From an uncultured Methanomassiliicoccales archaeon (GTDB lineage: Archaea > Thermoplasmatota > Thermoplasmata > Methanomassiliicoccales > Methanomethylophilaceae): a stretch of DNA of 14,314 bases. Under the pieces are notes generated by a model. That model was not told where the DNA came from. It saw only the letters and a program-made list of their open reading frames with translations, and did not search any database. Shown one piece after another: positions 1 to 6,253 of the stretch. The translations under genes and the position numbers were made by a program. The first letter of the stretch is position 1. Every line of letters begins with the position of its first letter. The DNA is taken from contig CAKUXX010000019.1 in the NCBI GenBank assembly GCA_934702355.1, positions 1 to 14,314 on the forward strand. Reading direction: 5' to 3'.

Positions 1-2
1 CT

Positions 3-110
3 GAGTTTGGAATAAAGAGAACCAAGAAGGTCCGTGAAATGACAAACAAGTGTACATCTGCACCGCGTCGGAACGTCAACGGACCTGCAAATCAGGAACC
101 TGAACAGTAA
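3..110 (+). CDS. C-terminal end of an unidentified protein (cut by window edge)
   Basis: An open frame enters from the left edge and ends at TAA 108-110, giving 35 residues. The tail is basic (a KRTKKVRE segment) and then becomes polar and Pro/Asn/Gln-rich, as disordered C-termini often are. A GC-rich hairpin follows 9 bases after the stop, which fits the end of a transcribed gene. I do not recognise the family, and the fragment is too short to assign a function. It could also be a chance open frame. Confidence 0.4.
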   Translation, partial: EFGIKRTKKVREMTNKCTSAPRRNVNGPANQEPEQ

Positions 111-119
111 ACCCTTTAA

Positions 120-137
120 GGGGCCAGTAATGGCCCC
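120..137 (+). terminator. Hairpin after the left-edge gene
   Basis: GGGGCC (120-125) pairs perfectly with GGCCCC (132-137) around a 6-base AGTAAT loop. It lies between a stop codon (110) and the next start (159). There is no long T tract, so termination strength is uncertain; a transcript-end or processing hairpin is the simplest reading. Confidence 0.45.
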
Positions 138-158
138 TATACATCATCCGACGATACC

Positions 159-431
159 ATGACCGACCACAACAAGCTACAACTGTTCAATGAGCCCCAT
201 ATGGTCGGCATCATCCTGTACATCCGCGACCACCCTTGTTGCAGACGCACCGAACTCTACAGGAACGTCGCCCGCAACGACAGGATGTCTGTCAAACTCG
301 ACATACTCATCTCCGAAGGCATCGTCGAGGACCTTTCCAAAGAATCCAGGAGCAGCACCCTCGTGCTCACCCCCACTGGAGAGAAGGTCGCAGACCGTCT
401 CCAATCGATAATCGATCTTCTGGAAAGATGA
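159..431 (+). CDS. Small winged-helix DNA-binding protein
   Basis: A 90-residue soluble protein made almost entirely of one winged helix-turn-helix. It has a first helix (about residues 12-24), a 'CCRRTELYRNVARN' turn and helix (27-40), a recognition helix (about 43-56, 'VKLDILISEGIVED') and a wing with beta strands around 'SRSSTLVLTPTGEKVADRL' (63-81). The 'LTPTGEKVAD' ending is typical of archaeal MarR/PadR-like and ArnR-like single-domain regulators. There is no sensor or metal site, so the signal is unknown. It starts 21 bases after the hairpin and lacks a clear Shine-Dalgarno sequence. It converges with the zinc-ribbon gene on the other strand. The fold is fairly safe; the target is unknown. 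Confidence 0.75.
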   Translation: MTDHNKLQLFNEPHMVGIILYIRDHPCCRRTELYRNVARNDRMSVKLDILISEGIVEDLSKESRSSTLVLTPTGEKVADRLQSIIDLLER

Positions 432-505
432 CACCCATCGATTATACTTGACCTATATCAGAACTTGTAAGAAGTTTCGAAATCGTTTCTGCCGATACCG
501 GGACA

Positions 506-718
506 TCAATCCGACATCTTCTCGTGTCTCGGCGGCTCCATGAGCTTCCTGTTCGTACCGCAAACAGGACACTGCTGCTTCTCCACAGCACAGTAGACGA
601 TGTATATCACTCCCAGGACAATCCCCAGGAGAAGAAGCAGCACTGCGATGATCCAATTGATCTTCAGCTCGGTCATGCGGTTGGTGCCGCACGTAGGACA
701 GTACATCAAATCTCCCAT
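506..718 (-). CDS. Small zinc-ribbon, single-pass membrane protein
   Basis: A 70-residue protein with a CPTC pair at residues 7-10, a long hydrophobic helix at about 20-44 (rich in Ile, Leu and Val) and a CPVC pair at 50-53, each in a 'C-P-x-C-G-T-N-R' context. The two CxxC knuckles flank the membrane segment in sequence. They could meet across a helical hairpin to bind zinc, or act as separate half-sites. Start Met1 is preferred over Met5 because a TATA-like box lies 23-30 bases upstream, implying a leaderless message beginning at this ATG. The function is unknown. Small zinc-ribbon membrane proteins of this kind are common and poorly characterised in archaea. Confidence 0.72.
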   Translation of the reverse strand: MGDLMYCPTCGTNRMTELKINWIIAVLLLLLGIVLGVIYIVYCAVEKQQCPVCGTNRKLMEPPRHEKMSD

Positions 719-740
719 GGTGATACAATAAGTTCTTTAG

Positions 741-748
741 TATAAATA
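741..748 (-). promoter_or_regulatory. TATA box for the small zinc-ribbon gene
   Basis: The minus strand reads TATTTATA here, centred about 27 bases upstream of the ATG at 718. That spacing places the archaeal transcription start at or next to the start codon, so the transcript is probably leaderless. Confidence 0.55.
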
Positions 749-1385
749 TCTTAACCCAAAATTGATCAAATACCATTTAACTACCTTTATGATGCCTAAA
801 ACCATCTCAGTTCATTCGAATTCGTGATGAATCTACTCTTGAAATCATCAAATTACTGATAGTCCATTTACTATATACTCATAAAATCATAAAGTTAACC
901 ACCAATTAAATTCCTTACCTAACTTTTTACAATTACTCAGGATAAAAATAGCCCCTTCTTTCGATTGTTCTCTCTCGCCAAACGGATGACAGGGAGAATT
1001 AATCGGCTCATTTATCGGCTCATTTATCGGCTCATTTATCGGCTCATTTATCGGTTCACAGACATTAGCCAGACATTCAAATTTATCGGCTCAATTTTCC
1101 AGGAGAACATGAGCAGATAACCGAATCCAATCACTCTCCTGGCCTCTGATCGATAAATCTACCAATGTACAATTTACCTGTACGAAACCAAACCCAGTTT
1201 CGGAATCAGTCCCCTTAGGTTCAGAGATTCCATTGGGATGTGGTGACCTCTATCTCGGTCGGCCTAACCATGATTGGAGATATACATCATTATTGAAAAT
1301 GGTCAGGTAAATGACTGTAATCTGAGTGAAGACCGCAGATGACGGAGACAGCTGACTGTAATGGCAATCGATGTTGTCATTTCGT
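749..1385. other. Gene-poor AT-rich intergenic stretch
   Basis: No convincing gene is seen between the zinc-ribbon promoter and the end of the RloB remnant. The left half (to about 960) is very AT-rich. The stretch contains the 12-bp tandem array at 1002-1058, an isolated further unit at 1085-1093 and a near-inverted copy at 1111-1120. A weak hairpin (CGAAAC at 1183-1188 with GTTTCG at 1197-1202) is also present. A minus-strand frame of about 50 codons is open around 1090-1245 but has no ATG, so it is not called. Confidence 0.5.
1002..1058. repeat. 12-bp tandem repeat, 4.75 copies
   Basis: Unit ATCGGCTCATTT is repeated at 1002, 1014, 1026 and 1038, with a partial copy ATCGGTTCA at 1050-1058. 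The four full copies are identical. A detached unit (ATCGGCTCA) lies at 1085-1093. On the minus strand each unit contains ATGAGCCGATAA, a start-Ser-Arg-stop mini-frame. On the plus strand one frame reads as a repeating Ile-Gly-Ser-Phe. The exact identity of the copies indicates recent expansion or selection. Confidence 0.9.
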
Positions 1386-1803
1386 TCAGGTCATATCGTC
1401 ATGCGGGACCATGTCCAGGATGAGACTTGGAATGTTGGTTCCCACATCAGCCTCCAGTTCTTCCAGATCCTGACTGAACATCTCCGAGTTTCTCATGGCT
1501 AGCTCGATGGAATCCACAATTTTGTCAAAGCGAGACTTCTTTCCGATTTTCAGCTTGTTCATCTCGCGCTTTATGCAATTGCTGCATCTTTCCGGATCCT
1601 TGAGCTCATCCACAACCTCGTCGATATCGAAATGCAGTAGAATCCATAGTTCAAAACGCGGGTTGGTCACATAGGGGAAGTAATTATGATCGTGACATGA
1701 CTTGATGAAACGCTCATATTTTTCCTTGGAACGGCCTTCCTGACCCCATCTCTGTCGACCACGATACATATCTGACCCCGTCATGCGAATCGGTGGGCCT
1801 CAT
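1386..1803 (-). pseudogene. Broken RloB-like (AbiLii-like) defence protein
   Basis: The longest intact frame (1386-1784) carries the family's C-terminal half, including the hallmark 'NPRFELWILLHF' (compare NPCFELWLLLHF in RloB proteins). The hallmark aspartate motif lies just upstream but in another frame: 'ICIVVDRDGVRKAV' is encoded around 1737-1778. The probable original start, ATG at 1801-1803 reading MRPT, lies 2 bases after the ATPase stop codon in the third frame. RloB proteins are usually about 200 residues or more. Here only about 15 codons separate the start from the DRD motif, so an internal deletion of some 70-90 codons plus a frameshift best explains it. RloB/AbiLii is the effector partner of an AAA15 ATPase in abortive-infection systems. 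This copy is probably inactive. The family call is from recognised motifs; the deletion size is inferred. Confidence 0.75.
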
Positions 1804-1805
1804 GA

Positions 1806-3116
1806 TCACTCCATGTCCGGAAACACTGCTTTGAAGCAGGGGACGGCGCCGTATCTGCCATCGAGATATGCACGGTCGATGCGCCTATCCTTCCTCTCAT
1901 TGAACGATTCCAAGGAATAGACGGAGGAAGTCCCGTCGGAACCCTTCTCTACGAACCATATCTCGTCTCTTCTGAGAAGGTTGAGGTCCATGATACGGGA
2001 TTCGTGAGTGGTCACTATCAGCTGCCTCTTCAGTTCGGGACTCAGGTCACCGAAGTCTCTTATCAGCTTCTGTGTCAGCTGCGGATGCAGACTCCTGTCA
2101 AGCTCATCTATCACATAGGTGCGGTCCCACGTGTCGCTGTCATCGAGCACAGGGAGCAGTTCCATCAGCCTACCCGTCCCTTCTGACTCCTCGCGGTAAT
2201 CGAATGTTATCTCCCCGTGATCGAATACGACCTTCTCCACATCGGGTTCGCCGCCATGATTCATGCGTAGCACGAACATTCCTTGGGGCGAGGTGACGCT
2301 TCCCTCCAGACTGTGAATGCCTGGGTCGGAACCCATCCTGACGAAGTTATCCAAGATCTCCTTCGGCAGCAGCGATTCGTCGGGCATCATCCGTTCATAA
2401 CCGATTCCTGTGACGCCGGAACCATAGCGGGGAATCATCCTGCCGGAGAATCCTATCTTTGTGTCAGGGGAGAAACCGGAGGGCTGTCCCGCACCGATGA
2501 ACCTGAGGGAATCCCGGAACCACCTGAAGACACGCATAGGTGCCGAGAACGCACCCGAACCTTGATCGGGCATCCTCGAAAGCGTGCTCAGAAGCAACCG
2601 CGTCTTATCCTGTCTCACCTCGTTGCTGTATACGAAGAAGTACTTCTCCTCCGTCTGAGTGAGACTCGGACCGTACACTATCTCGTCCATCCTGCGGGAG
2701 AACACCGTCATCGCCTTTCCCTTTCCGGAGATGTTGTTCAGCCATTCGGTCGTCACAACTCCTGTTGTCAGCATGACCTCGAACCCATATGCGTAAAAGG
2801 CACCATCCAGCTCTATGACGTATTCGAAAGCCGTCGGTCTCTCTTTGTTCCCGGGATCTGTCCTGCAGTAGTCCATCGGATCGATCTGAAAACCCGATAC
2901 GATCTTCTCCCTTGAAACGGCCATAGCCCTGATCAGATTCGTCTTTCCCGATGCGTTGGAACCGAATATCGCCGCTGTACGGAGAATCCTGTCACCCTTG
3001 ATGTCACGGACATGGGAGGGGTGGTCACGCGAGGGGCCTGCTGACATGGAAAGCGATTGCTCCGTTTCGAACTGCTTGTAGTTTTCGACCCTGAATTTGA
3101 CTAGCACGGAATCCAC
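1806..3116 (-). CDS. RloA/AbiLi-like AAA15-type ATPase
   Basis: The SMC-like P-loop ATPase of an RloA-RloB (AbiL-like) anti-phage pair, thought to sense infection and control the effector. Using the GTG at 3114-3116, the protein has 436 residues. It has an N-terminal 'VKFRVENYKQF' strand pair (6-16), Walker A 'GSNASGKT' (52-59), a signature-like 'ESEGTGRLMELLPVL', Walker B 'TYVIDELDRSLHP' and an H-loop 'TTHESRIM' near the C-terminus. The open frame runs back to an ATG at 3362, but those extra 82 residues look like noise and cross an AT-rich promoter. A TATA-like box at 3142-3150 supports 3116 (or GTG 3107) as the start. The catalytic motifs look intact although the partner gene downstream is broken. 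It could have been retained by chance after recent decay. Confidence 0.8.
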   Translation of the reverse strand: MDSVLVKFRVENYKQFETEQSLSMSAGPSRDHPSHVRDIKGDRILRTAAIFGSNASGKTNLIRAMAVSREKIVSGFQIDPMDYCRTDPGNKERPTAFEYVIELDGAFYAYGFEVMLTTGVVTTEWLNNISGKGKAMTVFSRRMDEIVYGPSLTQTEEKYFFVYSNEVRQDKTRLLLSTLSRMPDQGSGAFSAPMRVFRWFRDSLRFIGAGQPSGFSPDTKIGFSGRMIPRYGSGVTGIGYERMMPDESLLPKEILDNFVRMGSDPGIHSLEGSVTSPQGMFVLRMNHGGEPDVEKVVFDHGEITFDYREESEGTGRLMELLPVLDDSDTWDRTYVIDELDRSLHPQLTQKLIRDFGDLSPELKRQLIVTTHESRIMDLNLLRRDEIWFVEKGSDGTSSVYSLESFNERKDRRIDRAYLDGRYGAVPCFKAVFPDME

Positions 3117-3141
3117 TCGATTATTTCGTAAACTTTCTTTA

Positions 3142-3192
3142 AGATATAATTGTAATGCCACATTATTGATAGATATAATCGATAAAATCGAT
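3142..3192 (-). promoter_or_regulatory. Promoter region of the RloA-like gene with a dyad
   Basis: AGATATAAT (plus-strand reading) occurs twice, at 3142-3150 and 3171-3179, 29 bases apart; on the minus strand both read ATTATATCT. The nearer one lies about 30 bases upstream of the GTG at 3116. Immediately upstream is ATCGATAAAATCGAT (3178-3192), two ATCGAT palindromes separated by AAA and overlapping the distal box. This could be an operator controlling the defence gene. Confidence 0.45.
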
Positions 3193-3435
3193 TTACAGGT
3201 CCACGCCTGGAGTTTTGGAGACTTTGTCGAAAATCGTTCTGAAGTCTTCTTCCCTTCGTGCTCCCTTGCCGATTCCTTATGATGACTGTCTTGACCTTCG
3301 CATCGACACCCAAACATGATATCGAATGTCCAGAACACCCCATACTGCTTCCATCCCGGCAATCCGATTCGGACAGTCCATCAATCCCAAACCTTCCCCA
3401 GCAACCCTTAACTACACAACCCCGATAATCACAGT
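3193..3435. other. Intergenic region with possible decayed coding remnant
   Basis: Between the RloA-like promoter and the plus-strand gene at 3436 I see no intact gene. On the minus strand a protein-like tail, 'EEDFRTIFDKVSKTPGVDL' then TAA (3193-3195), is open back to about 3275. A different frame is protein-like further upstream. This suggests a degraded gene, but I cannot identify it. A weak TATA-like CCTTAACTAC (3406-3415) lies about 26 bases before the ATG at 3436. Confidence 0.3.
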
Positions 3436-3792
3436 ATGATCTGCCCCAAATGCGGCCACAACAACCCTCCCGACACCCTCTACTGCGAGGAGTGCGACTG
3501 GAGGCTCGACCAGCCGTTCAGAAAGCCGAAGGAGCGCAACCCTCTGGTCTTCTCCGTGGTTGCCCTTGTCATAGGAATAGTGTCCCTGGCCCTCGTCGCC
3601 GTCGACGGTGCCGAATACGGCTCCGTCGCCATCGGCGCCGTAGGACTCGTCATCGGAAGCTACTCCGTCAACCTCCCGAGATACCTGAACCCTGATAACA
3701 AGACGCTCTGCATGGCCCTCGCCGGCGCAGGAGCGTTCCTCAGCATCATCGGGTTCATAGCCGGTCTCGGCTCCATCGCCGGGGCGTTCTGA
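3436..3792 (+). CDS. Zinc-ribbon membrane protein
   Basis: A 118-residue protein. It begins with a zinc ribbon (Cys3, Cys6, Cys17, Cys20 in 'MICPKCGHNNPP...YCEECDW'), followed by a basic linker (about 28-36, 'RKPKERN') and hydrophobic segments at about 37-56, 62-80 and 92-118 rich in Gly, Ala, Ile and Val. These are probably three membrane helices, with the ribbon cytoplasmic by the positive-inside rule. Similar zinc-ribbon/DUF4190-like membrane proteins are frequent in archaea, and their role is unknown. The stop overlaps the start of the next gene by one base (TGATG), so the two are probably translated together. The message is probably leaderless, since no leader with a ribosome site is visible. 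Confidence 0.75.
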   Translation: MICPKCGHNNPPDTLYCEECDWRLDQPFRKPKERNPLVFSVVALVIGIVSLALVAVDGAEYGSVAIGAVGLVIGSYSVNLPRYLNPDNKTLCMALAGAGAFLSIIGFIAGLGSIAGAF

Positions 3793-4316
3793 TGGCCGTA
3801 TACAGGGGGAAGTACATCCTCGAGGGACTGGGCACCATCTCGCCCGAGATGGAGCACAACCTCGACATAGCCTACGACATCTGCATGTCATACAGAGACT
3901 CTTTCCCATGCGAGATGTGCGGCAGATGCTGCTGCCAGCCCCAGATCGTCGTCCGCCCGGAGGAGATCGACCGCGTCGCCACCTCCGCCGGGATCCCGAT
4001 ATACGACTTTCTGAAGGACTACCTCGTCCAGACATCCGACGGAAGGTTCCTGTTCAAGAAGACCAACCCCTGCGCCTTCCTCGGAAAGGACAAAAAATGT
4101 ACTATATGGAAGGACAGGCCGGAGATCTGCGATGATTTCCCCTATGCCGTGTCGATGTTCATGTCCAGGGTGTATCTCGCCCTCACCAATCCCGATGCCG
4201 ACATCGGGGAGCTGATATCCTATATGGATGACACTTGGCCCTGCACCAAGGTCATCAAGGGATCCATATCCGGGAAGATCGAGGAGCGCAGGAAGGACGT
4301 TGTCCTCCCCCGGTGA
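3792..4316 (+). CDS. YkgJ-type cysteine-cluster (metal-binding) protein
   Basis: A 174-residue cytosolic protein of the YkgJ / CxxCxxCC family, predicted to bind zinc or an iron-sulfur cluster. The ligand pattern is complete: Cys40, Cys43 and Cys46-48 in 'PCEMCGRCCC', then Cys94 ('NPCAFL'), Cys103 ('KKCTIW') and Cys113 ('PEICDDFP'). The C-terminal third (about 115-174) is helical and lacks further ligands apart from Cys near residue 150 ('WPCTK'). No enzymatic activity has been established for most members, so I assign only the fold. The ATG shares its A with the TGA of the preceding zinc-ribbon gene, indicating translational coupling. The unit ends in a strong hairpin 12 bases after the stop. 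Confidence 0.85.
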   Translation: MAVYRGKYILEGLGTISPEMEHNLDIAYDICMSYRDSFPCEMCGRCCCQPQIVVRPEEIDRVATSAGIPIYDFLKDYLVQTSDGRFLFKKTNPCAFLGKDKKCTIWKDRPEICDDFPYAVSMFMSRVYLALTNPDADIGELISYMDDTWPCTKVIKGSISGKIEERRKDVVLPR

Positions 4317-4327
4317 ACGTTCTCAAT

Positions 4328-4355
4328 CCGGACGGGGGCGCCAGCCCCTGTCCGG
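4328..4355. terminator. Strong hairpin between convergent genes
   Basis: A 12-bp stem, CCGGACGGGGGC (4328-4339) with GCCCCTGTCCGG (4344-4355), has one G-U wobble and a GCCA loop. It is followed on the plus strand by a T/A-rich run (CCTTTATTATA). It lies between the end of the YkgJ-type gene (4316) and the end of the hydrolase gene (4376), so it probably marks transcript ends from both sides. Confidence 0.7.
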
Positions 4356-4375
4356 GACCTTTATTATAATGTTTC

Positions 4376-5161
4376 TCAGACCCTGTGCCCTGCCATGAAC
4401 GCCTTCACTGCATCGGCATACAGTCTCTGATCTATGTTGTGCCCCGCGCCCGGGATCGAGACCAGTTCCGCACCCCTTATCGAATCCCTCACGGCCTCCC
4501 CCTGTTCGAAAGGCGTCATGATGTCCTCGGTACCTTGTACGATCAGCGTCGGGACGTCTATGGAATCATATTGCAGATCCTTCCCGAAGGCCTCCACCGC
4601 CAGTATCTGGTCCCTCAGCCCGCTCGGATCCATATCGTCCTTAGGCAGGGGCACACCCATGCCTGATGCCATGAGCTTCCTGAAGAACCCCTCCGGGAAG
4701 CAGAACGAGTTCACCATCACGTAGAACGCCTCCAGGGTTATCTCCCCTTCATACAGCATCCTCGTGAACTCCCCCAGGACATAGGTGGTCCTCGCCGGGC
4801 GGTCCCTGTAGGTGGAGACCAGCGTCTGCGTGATCAGCCTCTCCGGGTGCCTGGAGGACATCGACAGGAGTATCGACGACCCCATGGACCATCCCACCGC
4901 GTAGAACCTCTCGTAGCCGAGATATGACATCAGAGAGACGGCATCGTCGGCCAGGTCGTCCACGGAGAAGCTTCCGTTGTACTCCGTCTCCCCCACACCG
5001 CGGTTGTCCACCGCGACGCAGCGGTATCCCTCCAAGAGGGGCATCATGCGCTTCCAGTAGCTCCTGCAGGCTGCGAAACCCGAAAGGAGCAGGACGGGCT
5101 CCCCTTCCCCGAAAACCTCGTAACCGATACGGACACCGTTGACGTCTGCTAGCATCGGCAT
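4376..5161 (-). CDS. Alpha/beta hydrolase
   Basis: A 261-residue serine hydrolase of the alpha/beta fold. The triad is visible: nucleophile Ser92 in 'GWSMGS' (90-95), acid Asp213 in 'GTEDIMTP' and His241 in 'GAGHNID'. The oxyanion-side loop 'LSGFAACRSYW' (26-36) and 'VDNRGVGET' (51-59) match the esterase, lipase and epoxide-hydrolase-like branch. A mainly helical cap lies at about 120-185. The substrate cannot be read from sequence. There is no signal peptide, so it is cytosolic. The frame opens at ATG 5161, but a TATA-like box (5177-5184, ATTATACC on the minus strand) lies about 26 bases upstream of the second Met (5155). This makes 5155 a plausible leaderless start, two residues shorter. 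It is a single-gene unit. Confidence 0.85.
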   Translation of the reverse strand: MPMLADVNGVRIGYEVFGEGEPVLLLSGFAACRSYWKRMMPLLEGYRCVAVDNRGVGETEYNGSFSVDDLADDAVSLMSYLGYERFYAVGWSMGSSILLSMSSRHPERLITQTLVSTYRDRPARTTYVLGEFTRMLYEGEITLEAFYVMVNSFCFPEGFFRKLMASGMGVPLPKDDMDPSGLRDQILAVEAFGKDLQYDSIDVPTLIVQGTEDIMTPFEQGEAVRDSIRGAELVSIPGAGHNIDQRLYADAVKAFMAGHRV

Positions 5162-5176
5162 GTGGATGGGATAACC

Positions 5177-5184
5177 GGTATAAT
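5177..5184 (-). promoter_or_regulatory. TATA-like box for the alpha/beta hydrolase
   Basis: ATTATACC on the minus strand is centred 20 bases from the ATG at 5161 and 26 bases from the ATG at 5155. The second spacing suits a leaderless archaeal transcript better. Confidence 0.4.
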
Positions 5185-5219
5185 GAGGATTGCAAAAGTT
5201 TGGATCGAAGAGATGGAAC

Positions 5220-5504
5220 TTACTGACGGATCAGCCCGCTGTCCTTCAGCATACGTGCATATTCCTCTCCGGACAGGGTGCAGTTTATCAATCTGAGGTA
5301 ATCCTTCTTCGATAACCTCAGTTCCTTGGCCATGATGCTGATGAGTGAATCCGGGATCGGTCTCCTGTTGTGACTGATCATGGTACGAATCTCCGTTTTC
5401 GCCCCGTCCACATACAACCTGTAGCGGATGTGATCGCCCTTCTCGTCACGGACGAATCCTTTCCTGCAGAGACTTGTATCGATCTTTTGGAACTTCTCCA
5501 CCAT
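5220..5504 (-). CDS. HicA-like toxin of a type II toxin-antitoxin pair
   Basis: A 94-residue basic protein resembling archaeal HicA-family mRNA interferases, which have a double-stranded-RNA-binding-like fold. The order of elements fits: 'LCRKGFVRDEKGDHIRYRL' (12-30) carries the candidate catalytic His of the 'G-x-H' segment. A second strand follows with 'KTEIRTMISHN' (36-46), then 'PDSLISIMAKELRLSKKDYLRLI' as the family's 'L-x-x-I-x-K-x-L-x-L-S-x-x-E-F-L' helix-turn. The C-terminal extension 'SGEEYARML' is also seen in related archaeal proteins. Its ATG follows the antitoxin stop directly (TGA then ATG, no gap), so the two are co-translated. The toxin comes second, a common HicBA order. The assignment rests on motif order only; another small RNA-binding protein is possible. 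Confidence 0.6.
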   Translation of the reverse strand: MVEKFQKIDTSLCRKGFVRDEKGDHIRYRLYVDGAKTEIRTMISHNRRPIPDSLISIMAKELRLSKKDYLRLINCTLSGEEYARMLKDSGLIRQ

Positions 5505-5855
5505 TCACTCACATTCCCTGACGTTGGAAAGTAACCACTGTTTCCTCTCTTTGGCCCCTGAGCTCAATGACAGGTCGTCGGCCATCGCAATATCTTCCCA
5601 GTCGAATTCCAACAGACGATACAATTCATCCAACGATTCCTCGATCGTCGAACCGAATGCGATCAGATCGGACTCCTCGTTGCTCAGTATGAATCCGTCC
5701 GGGTTCCTCTCTACCGTGAATCTAAGCGGTTTGCTGAACAGGAAACGTCCGAGCTGCTCTATGGACCTGTATTCGGTCGAATCGGAAGGCCCTCTGTTTA
5801 CGAAAGGGCGGGATACGTTGATGGTATCAAATACGTTCACACCGTAAGTCATCAT
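5505..5855 (-). CDS. HicB-like antitoxin
   Basis: A 116-residue acidic protein immediately upstream of the HicA-like toxin. Residues about 42-92 resemble the partial RNase-H fold of HicB antitoxins: strand 'PLRFTVERNPDGFILSNEE', strand 'LIAFGSTIEESL' and helix 'IEESLDELYRLLEFDWEDI'. The N-terminal 40 residues ('NVFDTINVSRPFVNRG...') do not look like standard HicB, and no clear C-terminal ribbon-helix-helix or HTH is visible. Autoregulation would therefore need another DNA-binding mode. Two ATGs are adjacent (5855 and 5852); a GTGAT resembling part of the ribosome binding site lies directly before them. It forms a two-gene operon with the toxin. The function is inferred from its partner and overall layout. 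Confidence 0.55.
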   Translation of the reverse strand: MMTYGVNVFDTINVSRPFVNRGPSDSTEYRSIEQLGRFLFSKPLRFTVERNPDGFILSNEESDLIAFGSTIEESLDELYRLLEFDWEDIAMADDLSLSSGAKERKQWLLSNVRECE

Positions 5856-5984
5856 ATCACAACCGTGTAGGAATACTTCCTTATCTGCAGAGTATCCAGT
5901 TCAGTCCGCCGTATTTATTGGTGATGGGCGATAATACCGTTTGTGTATTCGAGATGACTCAAGAAGGTTGTGTACAGGTACGTC

Positions 5985-6112
5985 TGTCCGATCTGTGGAG
6001 GGGCGGAGCCCCGACACAGCTAATGAGCGTCGGCAAGCATCGCGTGCCGATGCGAACTTCCCTCGACGGGTGCAATCGCGCAAAGCGCGATTGCACTGTC
6101 AACCATCGGACA
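5985..6112. ncRNA. Candidate structured RNA / multi-hairpin element
   Basis: An outer 8-bp stem, TGTCCGAT (5985-5992) with ATCGGACA (6105-6112), encloses three hairpins. Hairpin A is CTGTG (5993-5997) with CACAG (6015-6019), then a symmetric GA/GA internal loop, then GGGGC (6000-6004) with GCCCC (6008-6012). Hairpin B is GCATCG (6037-6042) with CGATGC (6048-6053). Hairpin C is a perfect 12-bp stem, GTGCAATCGCGC (6070-6081) with GCGCGATTGCAC (6085-6096), around AAA. Nesting of independent perfect stems inside a closing stem is what a multi-branched RNA looks like. Tandem G-A mismatches would occur only in a plus-strand RNA. It may instead be the 3' structure of a minus-strand transcript from the microprotein promoter, or a miniature palindromic element. 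I recognise no known RNA family. Confidence 0.45.
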
Positions 6113-6150
6113 TGCACCGCTTCAAACAACAGAACAAACATGATCGTCGA

Positions 6151-6222
6151 TCAGTCCTTCAATGCCCCTATCGGTATGACCAGCACCCCGTCTTCCCGCC
6201 TGTACTGGAACTCCCCGACCAT
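6151..6222 (-). CDS. Possible 23-residue leaderless microprotein
   Basis: A short frame begins ATG 6222 and ends TGA 6151-6153. The peptide starts 'MVGEFQYRRED' and ends 'VLVIPIGALKD': an amphipathic strand, a charged turn and a hydrophobic strand, a plausible beta-hairpin. A TATA-like box (ATTATATT on the minus strand, 6243-6250) is centred about 24 bases upstream of the ATG, the spacing seen at other leaderless genes in this window. The codons are GC-richer than the flanking DNA, like real genes here. The frame is also open upstream of the ATG through the repeats, so a degraded longer gene is an alternative. I do not recognise the peptide. Confidence 0.35.
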   Translation of the reverse strand: MVGEFQYRREDGVLVIPIGALKD

Positions 6223-6242
6223 GCTGACGGGATATGGATAAG

Positions 6243-6250
6243 AATATAAT
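6243..6250 (-). promoter_or_regulatory. TATA-like box before the microprotein frame
   Basis: The minus strand reads ATTATATT, about 24 bases upstream of the ATG at 6222. The upstream side (from 6254) is occupied by 23-bp direct repeats, so a protein bound to them would touch the TFB/TBP site. Confidence 0.4.
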
Positions 6251-6253
6251 TCA

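Noticed and set aside
1090..1245. Minus-strand open frame of about 50 codons with a protein-like tail ('SDWIRLSAHVLLEN')
   Set aside because: There is no ATG or GTG start and no promoter at the right distance, and it ends at the repeat array. Possibly a relic, but not supportable as a gene.
2283..2915. 210-codon plus-strand frame inside the RloA-like gene
   Set aside because: It is opposite a gene with clear ATPase motifs and has His/Arg-rich shadow composition.
3117..3362. N-terminal extension of the RloA-like protein to ATG 3362
   Set aside because: The extra residues have no domain character and cross two TATA-like sequences and a palindrome. The conserved domain starts right after the GTG codons at 3116/3107.
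3412..4035. 207-codon minus-strand frame
   Set aside because: It is antisense to the zinc-ribbon and YkgJ-type genes, which have complete cysteine motifs. Its Arg/Ser/Gly-rich start is typical of a shadow.
5918..6241. 107-codon plus-strand frame across the hairpin element
   Set aside because: It translates perfect palindromes, has odd composition (many Thr, Arg, Cys, Met) and no recognisable fold. The DNA structure explains the region better.
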